Shown here: in pieces, positions 25,659 to 34,492 of the stretch
Layout: every line of letters starts with the position of its first letter
Numbering within the stretch: the stretch's first letter is position 1
Assembly (NCBI RefSeq): GCF_042651785.1
Contig: NZ_JBHSEC010000012.1
Coordinates: forward strand, 1-56,098
Length of the DNA: 56,098 bases
Source: Chungangia koreensis
Lineage (GTDB): Bacteria > Bacillota > Bacilli > Bacillales_A > Planococcaceae
Direction of reading: 5' to 3'
Translations under genes and position numbers: made by a program
Notes under the pieces: model-generated
The model's input: only the letters and a program-made list of their open reading frames with translations
Databases searched by the model: none
What the model was told of the DNA's origin: nothing

Positions 25659-26594
25659 ATGCCGGAAAAAGTTACAGTATTAGGTGCTGGCACAATGGGG
25701 CATGGGATTGCCCAACTTTACGCACAAGCGGGTTACGATGTACAAATGTACGATATAAAGGATGAATTTTTAGAGAAAGCGATAGAGCGGATCTCGAATA
25801 ACTTGGATATGATGATTCAAGAACAGACGATTACAGAGGAAGATAAGAACGTTGCATTGCAGCATATCTCAACATCTACGGATTTGAAGGAAGCTGTAAG
25901 TGGGACACGTTTCGTTACAGAGGCGGTTTCTGAGAACTTGAAGATTAAGTTTGAGTTATTCAGCCAATTGGAGGAAATCGTTGATGAGGACGTCATTATT
26001 GCGTCAAATACGTCAACATTCTCGATTAAAGAACTGTCCGAAGGCGTTAAAAAGAATGACCGTCTCATCATTACTCATTTTTTCAATCCAGCACATTTAG
26101 TACCGCTTGTCGAAGTGGTGAAAGGGCCAGAAACTTCTCAAGAAATCATCGACCGAACAGTAGACGTATTGAAAGCCATCGGGAAAAAACCGGTTGTGTT
26201 GAAGAAAGACATCCCGGGATTGATCGCCAACCGGCTTCAAGCAGCTTTGGTCCGTGAAGCATTCTATTTACTCGACAACGATGTGGCTGAGGCAGAGGAT
26301 ATTGACCTGGCTATTACAGCTGGACCCGGTTTCCGATGGGCCTTTATCGGCCCGCTGGAAACCTCTGATTTTGGAGGGCTGGACATTTGGAAAAGTGTCG
26401 TCGAGAACTTGGCACCTGTCCTATCCAAGGATGAAAAAATTCCACCTTTTGTAGAAGAGAAGGTTCAAAGCGGCAACCTTGGGACGAAAACGGGGAACGG
26501 CTTATTTACGTATGCTGATCACGAAGAAATCCAAAGAAGAATCCGTGAACGGGACGAGTATTTCATCAGGCTGGCAAAGATTAAGGAACAATAA
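25659..26594 (+). CDS. 3-hydroxyacyl-CoA dehydrogenase family protein
   Basis: 311 residues. N-terminal Rossmann fold with GAGTMGHG (9-16); NTSTFSI and FNPAHLVPLVEVV mark the catalytic region; a C-terminal helical domain carries FRWAFIGPLETSDFGGLD. The family covers L-3-hydroxybutyryl-CoA, carnitine and gulonate dehydrogenases. The FxGPLE segment resembles the lambda-crystallin/carnitine branch as much as Hbd, so the substrate stays open. Start chosen at MPEKVTV with AGGAGGAAT upstream. Plus strand, own terminator, in a non-syntenic group between yabM and spoVT. Confidence 0.8.
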   Translation: MPEKVTVLGAGTMGHGIAQLYAQAGYDVQMYDIKDEFLEKAIERISNNLDMMIQEQTITEEDKNVALQHISTSTDLKEAVSGTRFVTEAVSENLKIKFELFSQLEEIVDEDVIIASNTSTFSIKELSEGVKKNDRLIITHFFNPAHLVPLVEVVKGPETSQEIIDRTVDVLKAIGKKPVVLKKDIPGLIANRLQAALVREAFYLLDNDVAEAEDIDLAITAGPGFRWAFIGPLETSDFGGLDIWKSVVENLAPVLSKDEKIPPFVEEKVQSGNLGTKTGNGLFTYADHEEIQRRIRERDEYFIRLAKIKEQ

Positions 26595-26637
26595 GTCGCA
26601 GGTTTCTTGAATACACCCGTAACTCTTCTTCACTTCT

Positions 26638-26665
26638 GCACCGCAATTCAATTGCGGTGCTTTTT
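26638..26665 (+). terminator. terminator of the hydroxyacyl-CoA dehydrogenase gene
   Basis: Perfect 11-bp arms GCACCGCAATT (26638-26648) / AATTGCGGTGC (26650-26660) followed by TTTTT. Confidence 0.85.
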
Positions 26666-26675
26666 CGTTCTCACC

Positions 26676-27035
26676 TTACTCTTTTGGGTTCCTTAACAAT
26701 TTGATTTCTTCCTTTTCAAATTTCGCAACAGCAAGACCAATTGTAATGAGTGTCATTAACATAACCCCTACACCAACGATTAAATAGATCATGGTAAACC
26801 ATTTACTAATATCAGCTTGAGGGACTAATCCGGTATCCACACTGCTTGGAATCAGACTTATAAAAGCAAAATACAGTGAATTTAAGAAAGACCATCCTTC
26901 AACACCGCGATAAAATAATGTACCCGAAAGCAAAATCACAGCTAATGTAAAAAGCAATGATCTGAAAATCGGTTCTTTAAATAAGCGAAAAACTGCTGAC
27001 AGCAAACGCTTTAACGTTAAAATAAATGAAATCAT
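26676..27035 (-). CDS. small two-TM ion-channel-like protein with atypical filter
   Basis: 119 residues with a channel layout: TM1 (about 25-42), pore helix FLNSLYFAFIS (50-60), filter region, TM2 (about 80-103). Surroundings match Ion_trans_2 channels such as NaK (VPQADISKWFTMIYLIVGVGV versus the usual SPQTDFGKIF...). The filter position reads SSVDTG (64-69) rather than TVGYG or TVGDG, so ion selectivity cannot be inferred. The start MISF follows GAAGGGG; a 40-codon longer frame is unlikely. Lone gene between two convergent neighbours. Confidence 0.7.
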   Translation of the reverse strand: MISFILTLKRLLSAVFRLFKEPIFRSLLFTLAVILLSGTLFYRGVEGWSFLNSLYFAFISLIPSSVDTGLVPQADISKWFTMIYLIVGVGVMLMTLITIGLAVAKFEKEEIKLLRNPKE

Positions 27036-27202
27036 CATTTTCCCCTTCTGTAATGTAATCTTCGACCGGAACAGCTGTAAGTTCATACGTATTTCAGCAT
27101 TAACTGAATAGGAGTTTGAGAATATTTTCCATCTTCTCATAGCTCGCAAATTCATGAACCGAAATTAATTTAACCAAAGTGAGTAGCACTTAATCAAATG
27201 AA

Positions 27203-27231
27203 ATAGCCTTATAAACGTTTGTTTACAAGGC
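27203..27231 (-). terminator. esterase terminator
   Basis: Near-perfect 12-bp stem AGCCTTRTAAAC / GTTTAYAAGGCT with a 4-base loop, then ATTTCATTT on the minus strand; 15 bp past the esterase stop. Confidence 0.55.
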
Positions 27232-27246
27232 TCCGTCTCAATCTAC

Positions 27247-27879
27247 TTATAATCTTTCCGACAGCCATGACCTTAAGTCATGAACATTATCCATCGTAAC
27301 GGTATGAGGAGCAGAGTACGATTTAAAATTCGTCGATGCACCGTGCTGCTTATAGAACTTCTCAGCTTCTACTCCCCATTCGAATGGAAGAACCGGATCT
27401 TGCTCACCATGCGATATGAAGGCATCTATCCCGTTTAACGACACATCAGCGTTCTCTTCTCTTACAAATGACGGAATATAGCCGCTTAATGCAACAATCC
27501 CCTTGATGCGACCATGGATTTTAATACCAAGTGACATTGAAAGGATGGCCCCCTGACTAAAGCCCATCAAGAAGATCGCTGATGGATCGATCGGGTGATT
27601 GACCACTACCTCATCAATGAACTCTTCCACTTTATCCATGGCTGCTTCAAATACCTCCCGATGCGGCTTACCGAATCCCTCTATTGAGAAGAATGCAAAC
27701 CCAGGCGGTTGCGATAATGGACCACGTATGCTGAAAACGAAGACCTCCTTTCCCAATCCTTCTATAAGAGGAATCAAGTCTTGTTCATTACTTCCCATTC
27801 CGTGCATCAGGAAGATGGCAGGGTATTTTCTATTTGGATCAACTGTTTCCGGAGTCCTGCTTACATATGTCAACGTCAA
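27247..27879 (-). CDS. alpha/beta-hydrolase, phospholipase/carboxylesterase family
   Basis: 210 residues. Nucleophile elbow GFSQG (S108), acid in HGEQDPVLP (D161) and PHTV histidine (H192) complete the catalytic triad; FLMHGMGSNEQDL forms the oxyanion loop. A cytoplasmic serine esterase; the natural ester is unknown. The start is TTG, nine bases after AAAGGA. It follows the ferredoxin-NADP reductase gene with a hairpin between them. Confidence 0.82.
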   Translation of the reverse strand: MTLTYVSRTPETVDPNRKYPAIFLMHGMGSNEQDLIPLIEGLGKEVFVFSIRGPLSQPPGFAFFSIEGFGKPHREVFEAAMDKVEEFIDEVVVNHPIDPSAIFLMGFSQGAILSMSLGIKIHGRIKGIVALSGYIPSFVREENADVSLNGIDAFISHGEQDPVLPFEWGVEAEKFYKQHGASTNFKSYSAPHTVTMDNVHDLRSWLSERL

Positions 27880-27929
27880 CTGAATCGTTCCTTTCCTAAT
27901 TTCATGTAACCAAAGTATACAAAATAACA

Positions 27930-27967
27930 GAACACCGCACGAAGTTTATGCTCGCGTGTGGTGTTCA
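27930..27967 (-). terminator. terminator of the ferredoxin-NADP reductase gene
   Basis: Hairpin GAACACC(A)CACG...CGTGCGGTGTTC on the minus strand, followed by TGTTATTTTG. It lies between this gene and the esterase. Confidence 0.55.
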
Positions 27968-27981
27968 TCAAATTTCTAATG

Positions 27982-29064
27982 TTATTTGTTGGTTACACTG
28001 GACTGCTGATACTCATGTTCTTGTTCCAATAACTTTGAAATCATCTTACGGTTTCGCTCCACAAAAGTCTCGTTATGGGACGATACCATTCCGAATTTGT
28101 CGGCTTTCGGATCAATATATTGTTTAGCCTGATTGACTGCATTAACGGCATCCTGGAATGCGCCGACCAGTAAGTTAACTTTCCCCTCGAAAGTTAAGAT
28201 ATCCCCCGCAGCAAAAATCCCAGGCTGCGAAGTTTTACCCGTGGAATCTCCTTTAAAGTAGTAATCATCAACTAATTCAGGTTGGAGAGCTTGAGGGAAC
28301 TCCAATGAAATGTCGCGGTTATAACCATGGTTAATCAGAACTTCATCTACCTTCAATGATACATTTCCCCCAGTATGCTCCACCTGTAAAACCACTTCTT
28401 CAATTGCCGTTTTTTCTTGGTTGGAAACCAACGTTTCAATCGTAGTATTTAATAATAATTCTGCATTGCTCTCTTTTAGTTGCTCAACCTGGGCCTCATG
28501 AGCGGATAAGGTGTCCTTCCGATAGATGACGATTACCTTTTTGGCAATCGGGAGTAATTCAACTGCCCAATCGACAGCCGCATTCCCTCCTCCTGATATC
28601 AGTACGGTTTTATCTCTGAATCGGTTCAACGATTGCACCGTATAGTGAAGATTTGCCATTTCATATTTTTCCGCCCCTTCAAGTTCAAGGCGCAACGGGC
28701 TGATAATTCCTCCTCCATTGGCCATGACAACCGTCTTGGAAAAATGCTTTTCTCCATTATTTGTTAGGAGAACAAAAGATCCATGTTCATCTTTCTCAAT
28801 TCGTTCCACTTTAGTATCGAGGCATACTGTCGGGTCGAATGTAAGTCCTTGCTCAATCAGCTGTTTTCCGAAACGCTCTCCTAATGTCGGTGGCTGTCCT
28901 CCCACATCCCAAATCATCTTTTCTGGATAGAGAAGTACTTTTCCCCCTAAGTTGCTTTGATATTCAATAATTTTTGTTTTCATATTCCTCAATCCTGCAT
29001 AAAAAGCGGTATACAGACCTGCAGGTCCTCCACCAACTATCGTCAAGTCGTACAATTCCGCCAC
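27982..29064 (-). CDS. ferredoxin--NADP reductase, thioredoxin-reductase-like type
   Basis: 360 residues, YumC/YcgT type. FAD site GGGPAG (11-16); NADPH site GGGNAA (about 158); AAGDI near the C-terminus. There is no CxxC redox pair, so it is not a thioredoxin reductase. It moves electrons between NADPH and ferredoxin or flavodoxin. GTG start with GGAGG nine bases away. A Fur box upstream (29155-29173) indicates iron repression, like the B. subtilis paralogue ycgT. Confidence 0.92.
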   Translation of the reverse strand: MAELYDLTIVGGGPAGLYTAFYAGLRNMKTKIIEYQSNLGGKVLLYPEKMIWDVGGQPPTLGERFGKQLIEQGLTFDPTVCLDTKVERIEKDEHGSFVLLTNNGEKHFSKTVVMANGGGIISPLRLELEGAEKYEMANLHYTVQSLNRFRDKTVLISGGGNAAVDWAVELLPIAKKVIVIYRKDTLSAHEAQVEQLKESNAELLLNTTIETLVSNQEKTAIEEVVLQVEHTGGNVSLKVDEVLINHGYNRDISLEFPQALQPELVDDYYFKGDSTGKTSQPGIFAAGDILTFEGKVNLLVGAFQDAVNAVNQAKQYIDPKADKFGMVSSHNETFVERNRKMISKLLEQEHEYQQSSVTNK

Positions 29065-29154
29065 TATAGGTACCCTCCAAGATTAGGTTATACGTATATT
29101 TCATTTTAATTTACATTAAATTGAGTCGCTTTATAGTGATAGCTTAACATAGGT

Positions 29155-29173
29155 GAGAATGATTATCAATATC
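29155..29173. promoter_or_regulatory. Fur box upstream of the ferredoxin-NADP reductase gene
   Basis: GAGAATGATTATCAATATC agrees with the Fur consensus (GATAATGATAATCATTATC) at 16 of 19 positions. A weak minus-strand promoter (TTGATA, 17 bp, TAAGCT) overlaps it, so bound Fur would block initiation. Confidence 0.75.
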
Positions 29174-29287
29174 ATTGAAAAATGGAAGGATTATTTTGAG
29201 GTGGTGTTTAAGGAGTAACATTTCCGTTGTGAAGACCGTCAGTTGTTCAATATTTGCCGCATTAAAATTCCATTCATTAAGAAAAAG

Positions 29288-29333
29288 AATAAGCCGCATC
29301 CACTCTGGTCAAACCAGAGGAATGCGGCTTATT
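29288..29333 (-). terminator. spoVT terminator
   Basis: Long hairpin: arms AATAAGCCGCAT (29288-29299) and ATGCGGCTTATT (29322-29333) plus an inner TCTGG/CCAGA stem, directly after the spoVT stop. Confidence 0.75.
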
Positions 29334-29870
29334 TCATTGTTCCATTTGCTTTGCGAGGAAGTGGGCAGCAGTTTCAGCCGCTTTTTGCTCGGCATCTCCA
29401 AGGAAATGCAGTTTGGAGAAGAGATAGACAGCACCAATCGGATCTCCATTGGCGACAATCGGCGCGATACAGTAAGATTTGATCTGCTCTACCTGCCCTG
29501 GTACCCATTCCAGTGACTTTTCATGCTTTTCAATTACAATGGTTCGGTTGTTCAGGATTTCTTCAGCTTCCGCTGATATTCTACGGTTCAAATAGTCCTT
29601 TTTGGATACACCGGCAACCGCAATCATTTCGTCACGGTCACTGATCAGAGTCGGTGTTCCTAATGTTTCATATAACGTTTCAGCATATTCCTTTGCGAAA
29701 TCACTCAATTCGCTGATCGGCGAGTACTTCTTTAAAATGACTTCGCCTTCCCGGTCTGTAAAAATCTCAAGTGGATCTCCTTCACGGATGCGGAGTGTAC
29801 GTCTAATTTCCTTCGGTATGACGACGCGTCCTAAATCGTCAATCCTTCGGACGATACCAGTTGCTTTCAT
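29334..29870 (-). CDS. spoVT: stage V sporulation protein T
   Basis: Forespore transcription factor that modulates sigma-G genes. 178 residues: an AbrB-like swapped-hairpin DNA-binding domain (1-52; MKATGIVRRIDDLGRVVIPKE) and a C-terminal GAF domain (about 56-178). The length is identical to B. subtilis SpoVT. Own sigma-G-type promoter at 29919-29949. Downstream of mfd as in B. subtilis. Confidence 0.97.
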   Translation of the reverse strand: MKATGIVRRIDDLGRVVIPKEIRRTLRIREGDPLEIFTDREGEVILKKYSPISELSDFAKEYAETLYETLGTPTLISDRDEMIAVAGVSKKDYLNRRISAEAEEILNNRTIVIEKHEKSLEWVPGQVEQIKSYCIAPIVANGDPIGAVYLFSKLHFLGDAEQKAAETAAHFLAKQMEQ

Positions 29871-29918
29871 TCATGATGCCTCCATTTGACAGTATAGAAA
29901 TTGCTGCGATTCTGTCGT

Positions 29919-29949
29919 TAGTATGGACGGCTTTTGGACAAATTATGCA
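29919..29949 (-). promoter_or_regulatory. sigma-G-type promoter of spoVT
   Basis: On the minus strand: -35 TGCATA (29944-29949), 18-bp spacer, -10 CATACTA (29919-29925), about 50 bp upstream of the ATG. It agrees with the sigma-G consensus and with known sigma-G control of spoVT. Confidence 0.8.
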
Positions 29950-29958
29950 ACGGATGAA

Positions 29959-32900
29959 CTACTCGCCATCAAATGCAACTGCTTCCTTGAGAGATTCAGG
30001 CAAAACTTTTACCATTTTTTCTAAAACATCAAACCACATGATTTTTCCGGTTTTATTTTCATCAATCGTCAGAACGAAGTTTTGGCCATCCATGCCAAAG
30101 CCGACAGCACGGCCGAATTCCATTGACGCTTGAACCACTTTCCCACCATCAATATTGGATGATCCTTCTGGTGAAAGTCTTACTGTGATTATATTCGACT
30201 TTTGCTTGATGGATTCCACTCCTGCTTGTTTTGCCCAAACTTTCATACGGGCAATTCTCAGCAAATATTCCGTTTCAAGCGGCATATCTCCGAACCGGTC
30301 ATGCAGCTCGTCGATCAGCTCTTCAACATCCGACTCCTTTTCTACCGCTTTTACCCGTTTATACATTTGAATCTTCTGGAAGCCATCCGGAATGTATTGG
30401 TCAGGAATAAAGGCATCCAAGTTAAGGGATATCTCCACTTCAATTGCCTCTGCCTTCACTTCACCAGTCTGTTTTTCATCTATCGCTTCTTTCAGCATTT
30501 GTGAATAGAGGTCAAATCCGACCGAGTCAATAAACCCATGCTGTTGCGCGCCCAATAGATTCCCTGCTCCTCGGATGGATAAATCACGCATTGCAATTTT
30601 GAATCCGGAACCAAGCTCTGTGAATTCCTTGATTGCCTGAAGCCGCTTTTCTGCAACGTCTGTCAGAACTTTGTCGCGCTGGTACATGAAATAAGCATAC
30701 GCTACGCGGCTTGAACGCCCGACCCGTCCTCTCAGCTGATACAGTTGTGATAGTCCCATTCGGTCAGCATCATGGACAATCAGTGTATTGACGTTCGGAA
30801 TATCAATTCCCGTCTCGATAATTGTTGTCGTGACGAGAACATCGTATTCTCCTTCCAAGAAACTAAGAATAATAGACTCCAACTCACTCTCGGTCATTTT
30901 TCCGTGGGCATATCCTACCCGAGCTTCTGGAACAAGCATCTGGATTTCATCGACTTTCCTTGCCATATCCTCTACCCGGTTATATAAGTAGAAGGCTTGG
31001 CCGCCACGAGCCATTTCACGTTCAATCGCTTCACGTACAAGTGCCCCGTTATATTCCATGACATATGTCTGAACAGGGTAGCGGTTAGCAGGTGGTGTCT
31101 CGATTACAGACAAATCCCGTACTCCGATCATAGACATATGAAGAGTCCGTGGAATCGGCGTCGCTGTCAAAGTTAGCACGTCAACATTCGTTTTCAGCTG
31201 CTTGATCTTCTCCTTATGGGTGACACCGAAGCGTTGCTCCTCGTCGACGATCAGCAAACCTAAGTCATGGTAAATTACATCCTTTGACAAAAGACGATGG
31301 GTTCCTACCACAACATCAACCGTTCCTTCTTTCAAACCTTTAATCGTTTCTGTTTGCTGTTTTTTCGTACGGAAACGGCTTAGCAAACCTACTTCAATCG
31401 GATAATCCCCGAAGCGGGCTTTCATCGTTTCATAATGCTGTTGTGCCAGAATAGTTGTTGGAACTAAGAAAGCGACTTGCTTCCCGTTATTGATCGCTTT
31501 AAAAGCGGCACGGATGGCAACTTCAGTTTTCCCGTATCCGACATCCCCACAAATTAGACGATCCATCGGCCGCTGCACTTCCATATCACGTTTAACTTCT
31601 ACAATCGAACGGAGCTGATCCTCTGTTTCTTCATATGGGAAGGAATTTTCAAATGATCGCTGAAGGTCATCATCCTTCTCGAATGCAAACCCTTTTTCAG
31701 ATTCCCGTTTCGCATATAGTTTGATCAGTTCATCTGCAATGTCTTTGACGGCGTTAGATACCTTTGTCTTTGTCTTCTTCCATTCCGCTCCGCCCAGTTT
31801 GTGAAGCTTCGGTTCCTTCTCTTCCGACCCTATATACTTCTGGATCAGGTCAATCTGGTCGACCGGAACAAATAATTTATCATCGGCACGGTAACGGATA
31901 TGCAAATAATCCTTATGGACTCCATTAACCTCTAACGTTTCTATCCCTAAGTATTTACCAATCCCATGATGGACGTGTACAACATAATCGCCTGTCTTAA
32001 TTTCGGAATAACTTTTGATGCGCTCCGCATTGGTCATTTTCTGAGGACGGGCTTTCCGCTTCTGTTGCTGCTTGAACAACTCAGCATCTGTGATCACGGC
32101 TAAATGCTGAAGTGGCATTTCAAAACCGGCGGAGAGATCGCCTTCTACTAAATAGGTACCAGGCTTAGAAAGATCTGCAGTTTCCGAAGCAAGCTGCGCT
32201 TCCATTCCGTAGTCCTCTAATACACTTCCGACTTTTTCGAGTCTGCTCTTTTCAGCCAAAATAAGAACATGGAACTTCCCGACTTTCCAACGTTCCATTT
32301 CGTTCTTCAATAAATGCATCTGGCCATGAAAATGCTGCATCGGTTTCAATGAGAAAGAAACGACACGTTTTACCGGAATCCCGGTAAATGTGCGGACGAA
32401 TAGAGAGAAGTACACCTTCATCTGCTCCAACATGGCCATAATTTCTTTAAATGAAAATGAAAGATTTGCTCCATGGACGATTTTCCCTTCTTCCAAAAGG
32501 GAAATGAACCATTCTTCCTCTTCTTTTTCTAATGAATCTGTTACTTCCATAATCCGTCCTAATTCATCGAATATGACAATTCCGTCCTGAGCAAAGTAAT
32601 CGCCCAAGTAGGAGGGCTGCTTATATAAGAGAGAAATGTATTTAACGATCTGCTCGGGCACATCACCTTGACGTAACAAATCAATGTCATGCTGGATGTT
32701 CTGAACTAATAATTCTTTCACATCTTTTTTTGTGATTTTCTTCAAACTGACAGCTCTTGCTTCCTCAAGCTTTTCAGCCAACAGAAGAAGCTCCTGCCTG
32801 GTCCAGACAAATTCAGTGGCGGGCAAGATGCTGATGCGATCCAATTTAGCTATGGAGCGCTGATCCTCCGCTGAAAAAGTCCGGATAGAATCCACTTCCG

Positions 32901-33501
32901 TGTCGAAGAACTCCAGCCGTACAGGATGAAGATCCAATGGATAAATGTCCAAAATCCCTCCACGAAGTGCAAATTCTCCAGGAGCAGTTACCATCGGTTG
33001 GCGTGAATACCCCATCGAGACAAGTGAAGTGATCCATTCCTCAACATCTACCTCATCTCCGACAGACGTTTTCAAAATGCTTCGTATCCACTGCTCCTTT
33101 TCAGGCAAGTATTTCCGTAGCCCGGCAATCGGTGTGATATAAACACCAGGCTCTCCATTGATCATTTTATTCAATACCGAAATTCGCTCTGCCCGAAGTT
33201 CTGGACTGGATACAGATAAATCAGCTGCGATCAGTTCATCGGCAGGATATAAGTGGACAGACTCGTCCCCTATGATTCTCGCTAAATCATCAGCCATCCG
33301 CTGAGCTTGCAGTAGATTCGGTGAGACAACCAATATAGGTTTGTTTAGCTTTAACATTGCTGGTATGAAAACCGGCCTTGCACTACCGGATAATCCCGTC
33401 ACTAATTGCTGATGCTGTCCGTTCTTCCATTCTTGGAGAAGGCTTTTCACTTGAGCATCCTGAGTAAAATATTGAAGCACAGCTTCCATTCGCAGTTTCA
33501 T
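29959..33501 (-). CDS. mfd: transcription-repair coupling factor
   Basis: Removes stalled RNA polymerase from DNA lesions and recruits UvrA. 1180 residues (B. subtilis 1177). Order: UvrB-like N-terminal domains, an RNA-polymerase-interacting domain (VHHGIGKYLG... FVPVDQID), a superfamily 2 translocase (Walker A GDVGYGKTE, DEEQRFG, TATPIPRTL, RVGRSSR), then a C-terminal TRCF domain (YIPDGFQKIQMYKR). An AAAGGA touches the first ATG; a second in-frame ATG 12 bases later is possible. A terminator-like hairpin separates it from fin. Confidence 0.96.
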   Translation of the reverse strand: MKLRMEAVLQYFTQDAQVKSLLQEWKNGQHQQLVTGLSGSARPVFIPAMLKLNKPILVVSPNLLQAQRMADDLARIIGDESVHLYPADELIAADLSVSSPELRAERISVLNKMINGEPGVYITPIAGLRKYLPEKEQWIRSILKTSVGDEVDVEEWITSLVSMGYSRQPMVTAPGEFALRGGILDIYPLDLHPVRLEFFDTEVDSIRTFSAEDQRSIAKLDRISILPATEFVWTRQELLLLAEKLEEARAVSLKKITKKDVKELLVQNIQHDIDLLRQGDVPEQIVKYISLLYKQPSYLGDYFAQDGIVIFDELGRIMEVTDSLEKEEEEWFISLLEEGKIVHGANLSFSFKEIMAMLEQMKVYFSLFVRTFTGIPVKRVVSFSLKPMQHFHGQMHLLKNEMERWKVGKFHVLILAEKSRLEKVGSVLEDYGMEAQLASETADLSKPGTYLVEGDLSAGFEMPLQHLAVITDAELFKQQQKRKARPQKMTNAERIKSYSEIKTGDYVVHVHHGIGKYLGIETLEVNGVHKDYLHIRYRADDKLFVPVDQIDLIQKYIGSEEKEPKLHKLGGAEWKKTKTKVSNAVKDIADELIKLYAKRESEKGFAFEKDDDLQRSFENSFPYEETEDQLRSIVEVKRDMEVQRPMDRLICGDVGYGKTEVAIRAAFKAINNGKQVAFLVPTTILAQQHYETMKARFGDYPIEVGLLSRFRTKKQQTETIKGLKEGTVDVVVGTHRLLSKDVIYHDLGLLIVDEEQRFGVTHKEKIKQLKTNVDVLTLTATPIPRTLHMSMIGVRDLSVIETPPANRYPVQTYVMEYNGALVREAIEREMARGGQAFYLYNRVEDMARKVDEIQMLVPEARVGYAHGKMTESELESIILSFLEGEYDVLVTTTIIETGIDIPNVNTLIVHDADRMGLSQLYQLRGRVGRSSRVAYAYFMYQRDKVLTDVAEKRLQAIKEFTELGSGFKIAMRDLSIRGAGNLLGAQQHGFIDSVGFDLYSQMLKEAIDEKQTGEVKAEAIEVEISLNLDAFIPDQYIPDGFQKIQMYKRVKAVEKESDVEELIDELHDRFGDMPLETEYLLRIARMKVWAKQAGVESIKQKSNIITVRLSPEGSSNIDGGKVVQASMEFGRAVGFGMDGQNFVLTIDENKTGKIMWFDVLEKMVKVLPESLKEAVAFDGE

Positions 33502-33533
33502 TCCTTTCTGACGCGATCATTGATCGCCTAACG

Positions 33534-33567
33534 GAAAAAGGCTTTGGACGCAAATGCGTACCAAAGC
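33534..33567 (-). terminator. hairpin between fin and mfd
   Basis: Minus-strand stem GCTTTGG (33561-33567) / CCAAAGC (33541-33547) with inner CGCA/TGCG and a TTTTT run after it. It probably reduces mfd readthrough from pth-fin; no separate mfd promoter was found in the 30 bp left. Confidence 0.6.
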
Positions 33568-33575
33568 AATTCCCG

Positions 33576-33803
33576 TTATTGAAGCCATTTCTGTAATGCG
33601 TAATAGTCTGGATTGCGGTTAAGTGATTTCTGGCATTCTTCGCAAATGCAGCTAATCGTAGTCCCGCCTTCTGGATCAACAGTCATATAGTTTCCAGAGT
33701 CGTCCTTCGCATGAAGCTGAAGTCTGGACATGACATCCTCCGCAGAATCCAATGGTATTTCCCCTATTTCCGTTTCACAATGACGGCAACGATAGCGGAT
33801 CAT
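33576..33803 (-). CDS. fin: anti-sigma-F factor Fin (YabK)
   Basis: 75 residues. In B. subtilis Fin blocks sigma-F in the forespore, aiding the switch to sigma-G. Two cysteine pairs make a zinc-ribbon-like protein: C6-xx-C9 and C54-xx-C57 (with C52 beside it). Same place between pth and mfd as in B. subtilis. A sigma-F or sigma-G promoter was searched for upstream without a convincing match. Confidence 0.9.
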   Translation of the reverse strand: MIRYRCRHCETEIGEIPLDSAEDVMSRLQLHAKDDSGNYMTVDPEGGTTISCICEECQKSLNRNPDYYALQKWLQ

Positions 33804-33858
33804 GAATACCCAGCCTCCTTTTACCCAAAGTATAGACCAGGCACCGCCAAATTATGCC

Positions 33859-34422
33859 TTATTGGCTATTGAAATCATTCATGACTGATAAAAACGGCTG
33901 CTTGAGCCATGCCTCGGATGCATCTGCACTTTTTACGATGGATTCCCGGATTATGGCTGATTCATCGGTACTAAAATTTGACAGTACGTAATCCGGTACT
34001 TTCATCCCGCCGGAAGGTCGTCCGATTCCAATCCGAATTCGATTAAATTCTTGAGTCCCTAAATGCTGGATCAGCGATCTCATACCATTATGCCCGCCTG
34101 CACTTCCTTTTTGGCGCAGTCTTAACTGACCAGGAGGAAGATCCAGATCGTCGTAAAGGATTACGATATCTTCAGGATCGATCTCAAAATAATCCATGAG
34201 TGGACGGACAGATTCCCCCGAAAGGTTCATATAAGTTAACGGCTTTAGTAGCAAGACCTTTCCTTCGGGACGATGGACCGTCGCGTACATACCATTAAAT
34301 TTCATCTGATTTAGTGGCGCATTCCACCGTTCGGCCAATTCATCGATTACTTTGAAACCGATATTATGCCGGGTATTTTCATATTGCTTGCCCGGATTAC
34401 CTAATCCCACAATCAACTTCAT
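33859..34422 (-). CDS. pth: peptidyl-tRNA hydrolase
   Basis: Frees tRNA from peptidyl-tRNA that drops off ribosomes; called spoVC in B. subtilis. 187 residues: GLGNPGKQYENTRHN with the catalytic histidine at H19 and N9, the YDDLDLPPG strand with the active-site aspartate, and GSAGGHNGM. Follows ctc after a terminator. Confidence 0.96.
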   Translation of the reverse strand: MKLIVGLGNPGKQYENTRHNIGFKVIDELAERWNAPLNQMKFNGMYATVHRPEGKVLLLKPLTYMNLSGESVRPLMDYFEIDPEDIVILYDDLDLPPGQLRLRQKGSAGGHNGMRSLIQHLGTQEFNRIRIGIGRPSGGMKVPDYVLSNFSTDESAIIRESIVKSADASEAWLKQPFLSVMNDFNSQ

Positions 34423-34445
34423 GTCGTTCCCCCATTATCCAATCG

Positions 34446-34481
34446 AAAAAAATGGGACTGCTCATGCACTCCCATTTTTCT
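34446..34481 (-). terminator. ctc terminator
   Basis: Minus-strand hairpin AAAATGGGA ... TCCCATTTTTTT between ctc and pth. Confidence 0.8.
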
Positions 34482-34492
34482 TCATCTTATTA

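Noticed and set aside
29175..29516. A 113-codon plus-strand frame starting upstream of spoVT.
   Set aside because: It overlaps the spoVT terminator and the spoVT gene in antisense and shows no protein features.
32390..33142. Open frames opposite mfd and other long plus-strand frames over minus-strand genes (for example within lysS, glmU, metG).
   Set aside because: They run antisense to well-conserved proteins, have no Shine-Dalgarno sequence and no family-like motifs; they are coding shadows.
33804..33858. A sigma-F promoter upstream of fin.
   Set aside because: GCATA and GGTCTATAC were inspected, but spacing and the GGNNA core do not fit; not claimed.
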